Assembly (NCBI RefSeq): GCF_030372105.1
Contig: NZ_JAUDBQ010000009.1
Location: forward strand, 1 to 64,000
From: Cellulomonas cellasea
GTDB lineage: Bacteria; Actinomycetota; Actinomycetes; Actinomycetales; Cellulomonadaceae
Length of the DNA stretch: 64,000 nucleotides
Direction: 5' to 3'
In this document: positions 27,911-35,471 of the stretch, piece by piece
How the letters are laid out: each line of letters opens with the position of its first letter
Numbering within the stretch: position 1 is the first letter of the stretch
Made by a program: the position numbers and the translations under genes
The notes under the pieces: model-generated
What the model saw: the letters and a program-made list of their open reading frames with translations, nothing else
Database searches by the model: none
Told to the model about the DNA's origin: nothing

Positions 27911-29395
27911 ATGACGACGACGCCTCCGCAGGCCGCCGATGACGGGCTCGACACGCTCGTCCTGGGCCGTCGCATCCGCCATCTGCGCACCGCCCGAGGG
28001 CTCACCCTCGACGAGCTCGGCGCCGCCATCGGCCGTGCCGCGTCCCAGGTGTCCATGCTGGAGAACGGCCACCGCGAGCCGAAGCTGTCGCTACTCCAGC
28101 AGGTCGCCACCGCGCTGGGCGTCCCGCTCGCCGAGCTGCTGCGCGACGAGCCGCCCACCCGCCGCGCCGCCCTGGAGGTCGAGCTCGAGCGCGCCCAGCG
28201 CGGCCCGCTGTTCGCGTCGCTGCACGTGCCGACGGTCAAGGTCGGCCGGTCGCTGCCGAGCGACGCCCTGGAGGCCCTCGTCCGCCTGCAGGCCGAGGTG
28301 CAGCGGCTCCTCACCGAGAAGGCCGCCACCCCCGAGGAGGCCCGCCGCGCCAACGCCGAGCTGCGCGACACCATGCGCGCCCAGGACAACTACTTCCCCG
28401 ACCTGGAGGACCACGCCAGGCGGCTGCTGGGCGCCATCGACCATCAGGGCGGCCCCCTGTCGCAGCGCGCCACCGCGGACATCGCCGCGCACCTCGGCTT
28501 CACGCTGCACTACGTCCACGACCTGCCGCACTCCACCCGGTCCGTGACCGACCTGGCGCACGGCCGCATCTACCTGCCGCACGGCCTCACCGCCACCAGC
28601 GACCCCCGGTCCACGCTGCTGCAGGCGCTGGCCAGCCACGTGCTCGGGCATTCCGAGCCGCGCGACTACGGCGACTTCCTGCGCCAGCGCGTCGAGGCGA
28701 ACTACCTGGCCGCCGCGTTGATGCTCCCCGAGGACGGCGCCGTGGCACTGCTGCGCGAGGCCAAGGCCGAGCGGCGGGTCTCCATCGAGGACCTCCGTGA
28801 CGCGTTCGCGGTGACCTACGAGACGGCCGCGCACCGGTTCACCAACCTCGCGACCCGCCACCTCGACGTGCCGGTGCACTTCATGAAGGTCCACGAGGGC
28901 GGCACGCTGCACAAGGCGTACGAGAACGACGGGGTGCGGTTCCCCTCCGACCCGCTCGGCGCCATCGAGGGGCAGCCCGTCTGCAAGCAATGGACCGCCT
29001 GGACGGTGTTCACGATCCCCGACCGGTTCAGCCCGTATTACCAGTACACGGACACGTCGTCGGGCACGTACTGGTGCACCTCACGCGTGCACGGCTCACC
29101 CGAGGGCGAGTACTCGGTGTCCGTCGGGGTGCCGTTCCAGCATGTGCGCTGGTTCCGGGGACGGGAGACCACCGAGCGCGCGGTGTCGCGCTGCCCCGAT
29201 CCGGCCTGCTGCCGCCGTCCGCCCGAGGCCCTCACCCTGCGCTGGGCCGACAAGTCCTGGCCGAGCGCCCGCCCACACGCGAGCATGCTCGCCGCGCTGC
29301 CGTCCGGGGCGTTCCCCGGAGTCGACTCGACCGAGGTCTACCAGTTCCTCGACCGGCACGCGCCAGCCACACCCACCGCCGACGGCATCGCCTAG
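27911..29395 (+). CDS. RamB-like XRE/short-chain fatty acyl regulator of acetate metabolism
   Basis: 494 aa. An N-terminal XRE helix-turn-helix (about residues 18-76: [30 protein letters not shown]), a central IrrE/ImmA-like region and a Cys-containing C-terminal domain ([20 protein letters not shown]) as in DUF2083/ScfR proteins. The metallopeptidase motif HExxH is degenerate here (HVLGH), so proteolysis is unlikely. In Corynebacterium RamB represses aceA and aceB; the divergent position next to aceA-aceB here supports the same role. ATG at 27911. Its stop shares the bases CTAG with the stop of the convergent VOC gene. Confidence 0.88.
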   Translation: MTTTPPQAADDGLDTLVLGRRIRHLRTARGLTLDELGAAIGRAASQVSMLENGHREPKLSLLQQVATALGVPLAELLRDEPPTRRAALEVELERAQRGPLFASLHVPTVKVGRSLPSDALEALVRLQAEVQRLLTEKAATPEEARRANAELRDTMRAQDNYFPDLEDHARRLLGAIDHQGGPLSQRATADIAAHLGFTLHYVHDLPHSTRSVTDLAHGRIYLPHGLTATSDPRSTLLQALASHVLGHSEPRDYGDFLRQRVEANYLAAALMLPEDGAVALLREAKAERRVSIEDLRDAFAVTYETAAHRFTNLATRHLDVPVHFMKVHEGGTLHKAYENDGVRFPSDPLGAIEGQPVCKQWTAWTVFTIPDRFSPYYQYTDTSSGTYWCTSRVHGSPEGEYSVSVGVPFQHVRWFRGRETTERAVSRCPDPACCRRPPEALTLRWADKSWPSARPHASMLAALPSGAFPGVDSTEVYQFLDRHAPATPTADGIA

Positions 29396-29850
29396 AAGCC
29401 CGCCCCGACGTAGGTGCCCAGGTTCCACGCGTTGCCCTCCGGGTCCAGGAACGTGAACCCCACGGCGCCGTACCCGGTGTCCGCCAGCGGCTGGCTGATC
29501 GTCCAACCGGCGCCCGCCACCCGCCCGGCGATGTCGGCGACCGTGGCCACCGGCGCCGCGAGATAGGCCGTGGAGGTGCCGGGCCCGCCCACGGCGCCCG
29601 ACCACCGGCCATCCGCCTGGTCAGTGCCGAGCATGATGCCGCCGCCATACGGCCACAACAGCTCGGCGTGCTGCACCGGCCGGTCCTTGTCACCACGCTC
29701 CACCACGCTGACCACGAACCCCACCACGTCCACGAGGTAGGAGATCGCGGCCTCGGCGTCGCGATAGCTCAGGGTGGGCCACACGCCAGGGGCGGGGCGG
29801 AAGCCGTCGTCGTCGACAGGGCCCCCCGCCTCCTTCGCTTCTTCGCTCAT
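29392..29850 (-). CDS. VOC/glyoxalase-fold protein
   Basis: 152 aa. Vicinal-oxygen-chelate fold of the glyoxalase/bleomycin-resistance type: WPTLSYRDAEAAISYLVDVVGF, HAELLWPYGGGIMLG, and the C-terminal VGFTFLDPEGNAWNLGTYVG (read as GYGAVGFTFLDPEG and NAWNLG). The HAEL, and EGN, positions fit metal-ligand sites of the fold. The family covers dioxygenases, epimerases and resistance proteins; the substrate here is unknown. ATG at 29850. Confidence 0.85.
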   Translation of the reverse strand: MSEEAKEAGGPVDDDGFRPAPGVWPTLSYRDAEAAISYLVDVVGFVVSVVERGDKDRPVQHAELLWPYGGGIMLGTDQADGRWSGAVGGPGTSTAYLAAPVATVADIAGRVAGAGWTISQPLADTGYGAVGFTFLDPEGNAWNLGTYVGAGF

Positions 29851-29982
29851 GACACAGAGTGTGCCCGGTTTTGCGGCATTCGTCCTGTACGGGGTGGCCC
29901 TTGGTCCCACGTTCTCGCGGCAGGCCGAGGTGATGCTGGAATGCGCCCACCGTCGGGCGCAGGTCAAGCCTCGGAGGAGAGC

Positions 29983-30393
29983 ATGCCCCCCATGTCGACA
30001 TCACTGCCGATCGTCCCGCTGGGCCGGCCTGGTGACGCGCCAGCCCGCTCGGGCTGCGGAGGCGGGGGCGGAGGCGGCAGGGGCCGTGGCGGCAAGGGTT
30101 GCGGCTGCGGCCACCAGGGCCAGCCCGAGACCGCCACCCCTGAGCACGGCCAGCCCGATGCGGCCTCCGGCGAGATGGTGCTCGACGTGCGCAACGTCCC
30201 GCTCGGCATCCGCTCCTCCACGGCACTCGCGGTGTTCGGCTCCGTGCCCGCCGACGGCAGCCTCGTCATCGTGACGTCCGGCGAGCCCATCAACCTGCTG
30301 CACCAGCTCGACACCGAGGCCCGCGGCGCCCTCGACGTGGAGTACCTCGACACCACCCCCGGCGCCTGGCGGGTGCGCGTCACCCGGCGGTAG
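29983..30393 (+). CDS. DUF2249 domain protein with Gly/Cys-rich N-terminus
   Basis: 136 aa from the ATG at 29983, behind GGAGGAGAGC. The C-terminal 75 residues (MVLDVRNVPLGIRSSTALAV, SLVIVTSGEPINLLHQLDTE, WRVRVTRR) are a DUF2249/TusA-like alpha-beta sandwich. Preceding it is a glycine run with cysteines at 25, 40 and 42 and His44 (GKGCGCGH), which could bind a metal. DUF2249 proteins are linked to nitrogen-oxide or iron-sulfur metabolism in other bacteria; nothing adjacent confirms that here. Confidence 0.75.
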   Translation: MPPMSTSLPIVPLGRPGDAPARSGCGGGGGGGRGRGGKGCGCGHQGQPETATPEHGQPDAASGEMVLDVRNVPLGIRSSTALAVFGSVPADGSLVIVTSGEPINLLHQLDTEARGALDVEYLDTTPGAWRVRVTRR

Positions 30394-30520
30394 GCCACCC
30401 CGTGACACAGGGGGCGCCGGGCCTGGCCACGGTCGTCGTCGAGCGCGGCGCCGCCGACCTGACGGTGAGCGGCCGAGCCGACACCGTGACCGGGTCGGCC
30501 CGGGCGTCCCGCAGGCGGAG

Positions 30521-31162
30521 TCACCCGTCGGGGCGGCCATGCGTGGTCTCGCGGCGCCCTGACCAGCGCCGTGCGAGCCGGTCGAGCGGGCCGGAGAGGA
30601 AGAGCAGGAACAGCCAGAACAAGCCCACGGCGGGCACGACGACGACGAGCACGAGCGCGATGAGCAGCAGGACGAGCGCCAGGGCCGCTCCGCGGACGTC
30701 GAGCGCGCCGCGGACCTCGGCGCGCTGGAGCTGGGGGTCGCGCACGGCCAGCCACTCGATGAGCAGCAGGCTGCCGGTGGTGACGATCATGGTGGAGATG
30801 TACAGGGCGTTGACCGCGGGGTCGTTCGTGCCCTGGTCGGCCAGGAGCTGCGTGGTGAACGGGATGAGCACGATGCTCGCGAGCCACAGGAAGTTGGCCC
30901 ACAGCATCGCCCGCGAGTAGTCGCTCAGGTGCTCGAAGACCCGATGGTGCCCCTCCCAGAAGTTCGCGATGACGACGTAGCTGATGGCGAACGCGAAGAA
31001 TGTCTGGCCGTCGTCATTCAGGAGCGAGGAGACCGAGTACTCCGAGCCATCCGTGAGCAGGTCGACGAGCGGCAGCACGAGCAGCGTGATCGCGATCGCG
31101 ACGGCTGCGTCGGAGAAGTTGACGAGCCGGTCCAGCCCACGGTCCGTGCGGATCACCGCCAT
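30521..31162 (-). CDS. TMEM175-like (DUF1211) membrane protein
   Basis: 213 aa, multi-pass. The signature RLVNFSDAAVAIAITLLVLPL at the N-terminus corresponds to the RxxxFSDG filter helix of TMEM175/DUF1211 potassium channels (here FSDA rather than FSDG). Further membrane segments are at about 50-70, 86-106, 115-137 and two in the C-terminal half (ALALVLLLIALVLVVVVPAVGL read as two stretches). Bacterial members are tetrameric potassium-permeable channels. Monocistronic, divergent from the PadR gene. Confidence 0.85.
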   Translation of the reverse strand: MAVIRTDRGLDRLVNFSDAAVAIAITLLVLPLVDLLTDGSEYSVSSLLNDDGQTFFAFAISYVVIANFWEGHHRVFEHLSDYSRAMLWANFLWLASIVLIPFTTQLLADQGTNDPAVNALYISTMIVTTGSLLLIEWLAVRDPQLQRAEVRGALDVRGAALALVLLLIALVLVVVVPAVGLFWLFLLFLSGPLDRLARRWSGRRETTHGRPDG

Positions 31163-31240
31163 CGACGCCCCCCTGCATCGGACCCAGCCTAGGAACGGCT
31201 CCGCCGTCCGGCGAGAGGTCCACCGAGCCCGGCCAGGGAT

Positions 31241-31280
31241 GCTAGATAGACAGGCTGACTAGATAGCCCTACTGTCTAGC
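31241..31280. promoter_or_regulatory. PadR operator candidate
   Basis: Inverted repeat GCTAGATAGACAG (31241-31253) and CTGTCTAGC (31272-31280), with a third CTAGATAG copy between (31259-31266). It ends two bases before the PadR start codon, the usual place for autoregulation in this family. Confidence 0.55.
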
Positions 31281-31282
31281 GC

Positions 31283-31651
31283 GTGTCCACGTCTCCCTGG
31301 CCCAGCGAATGGCTGCGCGGAGCCCTGGAGGTGTGCGTGCTCGCCGTGCTCGCGGAGGGGCCCACCTACGGCTACGCGATCACCGCGCGGCTCGAGGCGC
31401 TCGGGCTCGGCACAGTCAAGGGCGGGACGCTCTACCCGCTGCTCGCGCGCCTCGAACAGGCCGGGCACGTCAGTGTCGAATGGCGCGCCGGCGAAGGCGG
31501 CCCGGGCCGGAAGTACTTCCAGCTCACCGAGGCGGGGACGCTCGCCCGATCACGCCAGGCCGAGCAGTGGAGCGCGTTCACCGCCCTGACCACGCAGATC
31601 GCCACTGGCGGCGCGGTGCACAGGACCCCGGACCGAGAGGACACACCGTGA
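31283..31651 (+). CDS. PadR family transcriptional regulator
   Basis: 122 aa. Compact PadR winged helix: LRGALEVCVLAVLAEGPTYG, YAITARLEALGLGTVKGGTL, YPLLARLEQAGHVSVEW, PGRKYFQLTEAG. PadR-s2 size with a short C-terminal helix for dimerisation. The GTG at 31283 is directly behind an inverted repeat. It overlaps the next gene as GTGA; PadR plus a HAAS membrane protein is a frequent pair, so it should control its neighbour. Confidence 0.9.
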   Translation: MSTSPWPSEWLRGALEVCVLAVLAEGPTYGYAITARLEALGLGTVKGGTLYPLLARLEQAGHVSVEWRAGEGGPGRKYFQLTEAGTLARSRQAEQWSAFTALTTQIATGGAVHRTPDREDTP

Positions 31652-32367
31652 CCCCGCAGCAGCTCGTTCCGCGTCGCTGGCGCGACGACTTCATCCTGAC
31701 CCTGCGGCACCGGGACGCCACCGGGGCACAGATCGGCGACGCGCTCGCGCAGGTGGAGTCCTACTGCGCCGAGTCGAATGAGACCGCCTCCGAGGCGTTC
31801 GGCGACGCCCGCGAGTACGCGCAGTCCCTCCCGTTCCCGCCCTCCACCGAGCCCGCGACGAACACGTCCCGGGCACAACTGCTGCGACTCGGCGTCTCGC
31901 TGGCCGGGATGCTGGTGACGATCACCGCGGCATCCGACTGGGCGTCGGGCAAGAACCCCAGCCTCACGCTCGGGCTCGCGGTCAGCATCCCCCTCGTGCT
32001 GGGGCTCGCGGTGGCGATCTCCCGCATGGTCGACGCGACGCACCGCTCCACCTGGCGCTTGGCAGCCATGCTCATGGCGGCGTTCGCGGCGGTGGGCGCA
32101 GCCCAGATCACCCTCGACCAGACGCTGGTGACCGTGCCCGCGGTGACGCTGCTCCCCGCCGGCCTAGCGCTGCTCCTGGCGCCTCCCTGCTGGGAGGCCA
32201 TCCGAGGCGTGCCCATCGAGCCCGACGTGATCGCCGGCCCCTTCGACGACCCTGAGGACGTGCGCCGCAAGAATGCCCGCGCCGCCGCGCTGGTCCCGTG
32301 GATCCTGCCGGTGATGACGATTCCCGCGGTCGCGATGGCCCTGGTCGTCGCCTCCCTCGGCCACTGA
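31648..32367 (+). CDS. HAAS/DUF1700-type membrane protein
   Basis: 239 aa. The soluble N-terminal helical part (about 1-70: WRDDFILTLRHRDATGAQIG, DALAQVESYCAES) resembles the HAAS domain paired with PadR regulators. Four or five hydrophobic segments follow (about 78-97, 107-125, 132-150, 158-176 and the C-terminus). The GTG start overlaps the PadR stop. The role is not established. Confidence 0.72.
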   Translation: MTPQQLVPRRWRDDFILTLRHRDATGAQIGDALAQVESYCAESNETASEAFGDAREYAQSLPFPPSTEPATNTSRAQLLRLGVSLAGMLVTITAASDWASGKNPSLTLGLAVSIPLVLGLAVAISRMVDATHRSTWRLAAMLMAAFAAVGAAQITLDQTLVTVPAVTLLPAGLALLLAPPCWEAIRGVPIEPDVIAGPFDDPEDVRRKNARAAALVPWILPVMTIPAVAMALVVASLGH

Positions 32368-32371
32368 GCCT

Positions 32372-32414
32372 TGCAATGCATTGCATCCATCGGCAAGATA
32401 TTGCCGATGGATGC
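32372..32414. promoter_or_regulatory. Double palindrome upstream of the MNT/HEPN pair
   Basis: A perfect 14-base palindrome TGCAATGCATTGCA (32372-32385) is fused by GCA to a perfect 14-bp inverted repeat, 32383-32396 with 32401-32414, spacer GATA. It lies 21 bases before the antitoxin start. Two abutting dyads suggest an autoregulatory operator for the helix-turn-helix antitoxin; the second could also form a stable RNA hairpin. Confidence 0.6.
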
Positions 32415-32435
32415 GCGGTGGCGAACGGATGACTG

Positions 32436-33068
32436 ATGGACTGGAACCATCCTGAGCGAGTGTTCGGGAGCGGACTCGAAGGCGCCCTGCTCCGCTCCCT
32501 CTGGCGGGCCGGAACGCCCCTGACGGGCGCCCAGGCGCACCGCGTCGCCCGCACGGGCACACCCACAGGCGTCCGCTACGCGCTCCTACGCCTCGTGGAC
32601 CAGGGGATCGTGACGGCGACCCGCGTGGGCGGCTCGGTGCTCTACGACCTGAATCGCGCCCACCTCACCTTCCCGGCAATCGACGCGGCGTTCCAGCACC
32701 TCGACCCGTGGCACGAGCTCCGATCGCGCACAGCAGGCGTGATCGACCTTCACTATCCGGACCCGGACCTGGCAGCGACCGTGTCGGTTGCCGTCTTCGG
32801 ATCCGTCGCGCGCGGTGACGCCGACCTCGAGTCCGACATGGACCTGCTCGTCGTGACCCCGCTTCTGGACGAGAACGCGCAGGCCTTCGCGGACGATCTC
32901 GCCCTCCAGGCGCGGAGATGGACCGGACAGGACGTGCAGATCTATCTGACGACAAGCGCACACCTGGCCGATGCGCGCGTCGCTGGCGATCCGATCATCG
33001 ACACGCTCCGCGCGGATGCCCGACCACTCGCCGGCCAGGACGTCACCCCACTCCTCGCGGCCTCATGA
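32436..33068 (+). CDS. MNT-type nucleotidyltransferase antitoxin with N-terminal winged helix
   Basis: 210 aa. Residues about 12-75 look like a winged helix (GALLRSLWRAGTPLTGAQAH, YALLRLVDQGIV). The minimal nucleotidyltransferase core is FGSVARGDADLESDMD (121-136), the G-S...D-x-D motif of MNT proteins. In MNT/HEPN systems the MNT protein neutralises the HEPN toxin by adding AMP to it. Its stop overlaps the next start as ATGA. The fused DNA-binding domain fits the palindromes upstream. Confidence 0.82.
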   Translation: MDWNHPERVFGSGLEGALLRSLWRAGTPLTGAQAHRVARTGTPTGVRYALLRLVDQGIVTATRVGGSVLYDLNRAHLTFPAIDAAFQHLDPWHELRSRTAGVIDLHYPDPDLAATVSVAVFGSVARGDADLESDMDLLVVTPLLDENAQAFADDLALQARRWTGQDVQIYLTTSAHLADARVAGDPIIDTLRADARPLAGQDVTPLLAAS

Positions 33069-33472
33069 ATCCCCGCGGATCCCCCAGGACGCGCACGATG
33101 ACGTCAGCGGACGTGCTGGTGCGCGCCACGACAGCGCGCAAGTACCTGGAAGTCGGCGACATCGTGATGGGCTCCGACCCAGCCGACCGTCAGGTTGCCG
33201 CCGGGCTCGCCGCACTCGCGTCGATCGCCGCGTCTGACGCCATCTGCGGCGCCCGACTCGGTTTCTGCGCCCACGGCCAAGACCATGGGCAAGCGGCCGA
33301 CCTCATCGCCACCGTCCCCGGTGGGCCAGCCCTGGCGCAGTCGCTGCGACGCGTCCTGCGGGACAAGGGAAATGCCCACTACGGCACCTCATACCTGAGC
33401 ATCGAGACAGTCACGGCGATGCTGCGCCACGCACGCGCCCTCGTCGACGCGCTCGACGTCCACCTCCGCTGA
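33065..33472 (+). CDS. HEPN-like toxin of an MNT/HEPN pair
   Basis: 135 aa, all-helical. The RNase motif of HEPN proteins, R-X(4-6)-H, is visible as RDKGNAH (Arg99-His105), followed by tyrosine (HYGTSY), the neighbourhood that MNT partners AMPylate in characterised pairs. The ATG at 33065 is coupled to the antitoxin stop. Identification rests on motif plus pairing; a plain DUF with no toxicity cannot be excluded. Confidence 0.72.
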   Translation: MNPRGSPRTRTMTSADVLVRATTARKYLEVGDIVMGSDPADRQVAAGLAALASIAASDAICGARLGFCAHGQDHGQAADLIATVPGGPALAQSLRRVLRDKGNAHYGTSYLSIETVTAMLRHARALVDALDVHLR

Positions 33473-33510
33473 GAGCACCATCCCAGAGCATCACTTCACA
33501 CGTCTTCGGG

Positions 33511-33831
33511 TCACGCGAAGGCGGCCACTCCGAGGATCGCCAGGGCGATGGACACCCAGGCGGCGGCAGGGATTCGCGCACTCGTCGTCCAGGAACGCAC
33601 CAGTGCGACGGAGGAGACGACGAGCGCGACACAACCCACGACGAGCGCGGTCGGCGCAACGCCTGGGCGGTAGGAGGCCCAGGCGGCCAGCACGAGGAGC
33701 AGGCCGCCGAGGTCGCAGAGGAACGCGGCGGTGCGCCACCGCTTGCCTCGGGTTGAGGACCCCTTCACCGAGGCGATGTAGTGCAGGGTCTGCGGCGTCG
33801 GAAGAGGAATAGGACCGATCGGACCTGCCAT
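33511..33831 (-). CDS. Small three-segment membrane protein
   Basis: 106 aa from the ATG at 33831 (MAGPIGPIPLPTPQTLHYIA), with GGGGGG eight bases upstream; a GTG two codons earlier is possible. Hydrophobic segments at about 36-50 (LGGLLLVLAAWASY), 59-78 (ALVVGCVALVVSSVAL) and 90-105. No family recognised. Confidence 0.55.
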   Translation of the reverse strand: MAGPIGPIPLPTPQTLHYIASVKGSSTRGKRWRTAAFLCDLGGLLLVLAAWASYRPGVAPTALVVGCVALVVSSVALVRSWTTSARIPAAAWVSIALAILGVAAFA

Positions 33832-33902
33832 GCTCACAGCCCCCCGAGTCGCATGTGTCCATCGCTGACACGATTGAGCCTAATAGCGCTCGGGGACTGC
33901 GC

Positions 33903-35471
33903 TCAGTGCGCTGGCAGGTACTCGAAGCGCTCCACGTGGGCGGTGGTCGACGTCGGGCGGCCGTTGCTGGTGGCGTAGACCCCGAGCCACAGCCCGAGGA
34001 ACCCGCCGGTGGCGACGCTGTCGAGGGTGCGGCCGTCGGCCACCGCGACGGTGACGGGCTCCTCGCCGGGGGCGCCGACGAGGAGGCGGTAGTCCTGGCC
34101 GCGGGCGCTGACGGTCAGGGTGACGGGGCCCTGGTCGTCGAGCAGCCGTGCCTCGCCGAGCACCGTCTCGACGCCGCCCTGCCGGTGGACGGCGACGACT
34201 CGCCGAGCGGGGGCGTCGGCGGGGGCGTCGCGGGTGACGAACACCCGGACGTGGTCCTGCTCGGACTGCCGCACCGCCAGGCCAACGTCTTCCCCGACGG
34301 CCAGGTCAGCGTGGAACGTGACGCGCACGTCAACGTCCATGTGCTGCTGCCGCACGCCGAGGAACGCGGGGGCGCCCGTGTCGGCGAGGGTGTCGGGCCG
34401 CAGCGGGAGGTCCCACCCGTCGCCGCGCGGGGTCGCGAGCTCAGTGGGGAGGTGGCGCAGCGCCGTCCAGCGCGGGTCATGGGGGCAGATGACGCCGCTC
34501 TCGTGGCCCTGGGCGATGCCGGGCTGCGCGTCCCCACGGGTCGGCGCCTCGACCTGCGACGGGACGCGGCCCTGCCCGGGGGCGAACACCGGCCACCCGT
34601 CTTCCCAGGTCACGGGCACGAGGAACGTCTCGCGGCCGAGGTTGTAGTGGTAGCCGCCGTAGGGGCGCATGGCGAGCAGCACGGCCCACCAGGCGCCGTC
34701 GGCGTCCTGCACCAGGTCGGCGTGGCCGACGCCGACGACGTCGACCCCACGGCCCAGGTGCCGGTGCGTGAGGATCGGGTTGCCCTTGTTGCCGACGTAG
34801 GGGCCGGTGACGGACTCGGCGCGCGCCACGGAGATGGCGTGGTGGATCTCGGTGCCGCCCTCGGCGGCGAGCAGGTAGTAGGCGCCGTCGACCTTGTACA
34901 GGTGCGGTCCCTCCGCCCACACGGCGCCGCGCACGGCCCCCGTCCACAGGATGTGCTCGGGCCCGGTCAGGGCCTTGGTCTGCGGGTCGAGCTCGCGCAG
35001 CCACACCTCGGTCTGGTGGAACCACTCGGGGTCGCGGGCCAGGCGCGTGCCATGCACCCACACCCGGCCGTCGTCGTCGAAGAAGATCGACGGGTCGATG
35101 CCGTCCACGTCGAGCCACACCGGGTCGGACCACGGCCCGGCCGGGTCCGTCGCCGTCATCAGGAAGTTCCCGCCGCGCGACTCGTCCTGCTGGTCCACCA
35201 GCGTGCAGACCAGCCAGAACACCCCGTCGTGGTGCCGCAGCGTCGGGGCGTACAGCCCGCCCGACGACGCGATGCCGCTGTAGTCGAGCTGTCCGGCGCG
35301 GTCGACGACGTGGCCGATCTGCTCCCAGTGCGCCAGGTCCTTGCTGCGGAACACGGGCAGCCCGGGGAGGTACTCGAACGTCGAGGTCACCAGGTAGAAG
35401 TCGTCGCCGACCCGGCAGATCGACGGGTCCGGGTAGCAGCCGGGCAGCACCGGGTTCCGCACCACAGTCAT
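33903..35471 (-). CDS. GH43 beta-xylosidase/alpha-L-arabinofuranosidase
   Basis: 522 aa. Five-bladed propeller of GH43 with the three acids in place: base Asp15 in CYPDPS, pKa-modulating Asp126 in GIDPSIF, and acid Glu187 in WAEGPHLYKV. A C-terminal beta-sandwich (about 330-520, with HMDVDVRVTFHADLAVGEDV read as HMDVDVRVTF and AVGEDVGLAV) matches GH43 subfamily 11 enzymes of XynB type. No signal peptide, so it works in the cytoplasm on imported oligosaccharides. Its ATG overlaps the GH3 stop as ATGA; last gene of the uptake operon. Confidence 0.9.
   Translation of the reverse strand: MTVVRNPVLPGCYPDPSICRVGDDFYLVTSTFEYLPGLPVFRSKDLAHWEQIGHVVDRAGQLDYSGIASSGGLYAPTLRHHDGVFWLVCTLVDQQDESRGGNFLMTATDPAGPWSDPVWLDVDGIDPSIFFDDDGRVWVHGTRLARDPEWFHQTEVWLRELDPQTKALTGPEHILWTGAVRGAVWAEGPHLYKVDGAYYLLAAEGGTEIHHAISVARAESVTGPYVGNKGNPILTHRHLGRGVDVVGVGHADLVQDADGAWWAVLLAMRPYGGYHYNLGRETFLVPVTWEDGWPVFAPGQGRVPSQVEAPTRGDAQPGIAQGHESGVICPHDPRWTALRHLPTELATPRGDGWDLPLRPDTLADTGAPAFLGVRQQHMDVDVRVTFHADLAVGEDVGLAVRQSEQDHVRVFVTRDAPADAPARRVVAVHRQGGVETVLGEARLLDDQGPVTLTVSARGQDYRLLVGAPGEEPVTVAVADGRTLDSVATGGFLGLWLGVYATSNGRPTSTTAHVERFEYLPAH

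Noticed and set aside
28091-28990. 299-codon minus-strand frame
   Set aside because: Antisense shadow of the RamB-like gene.
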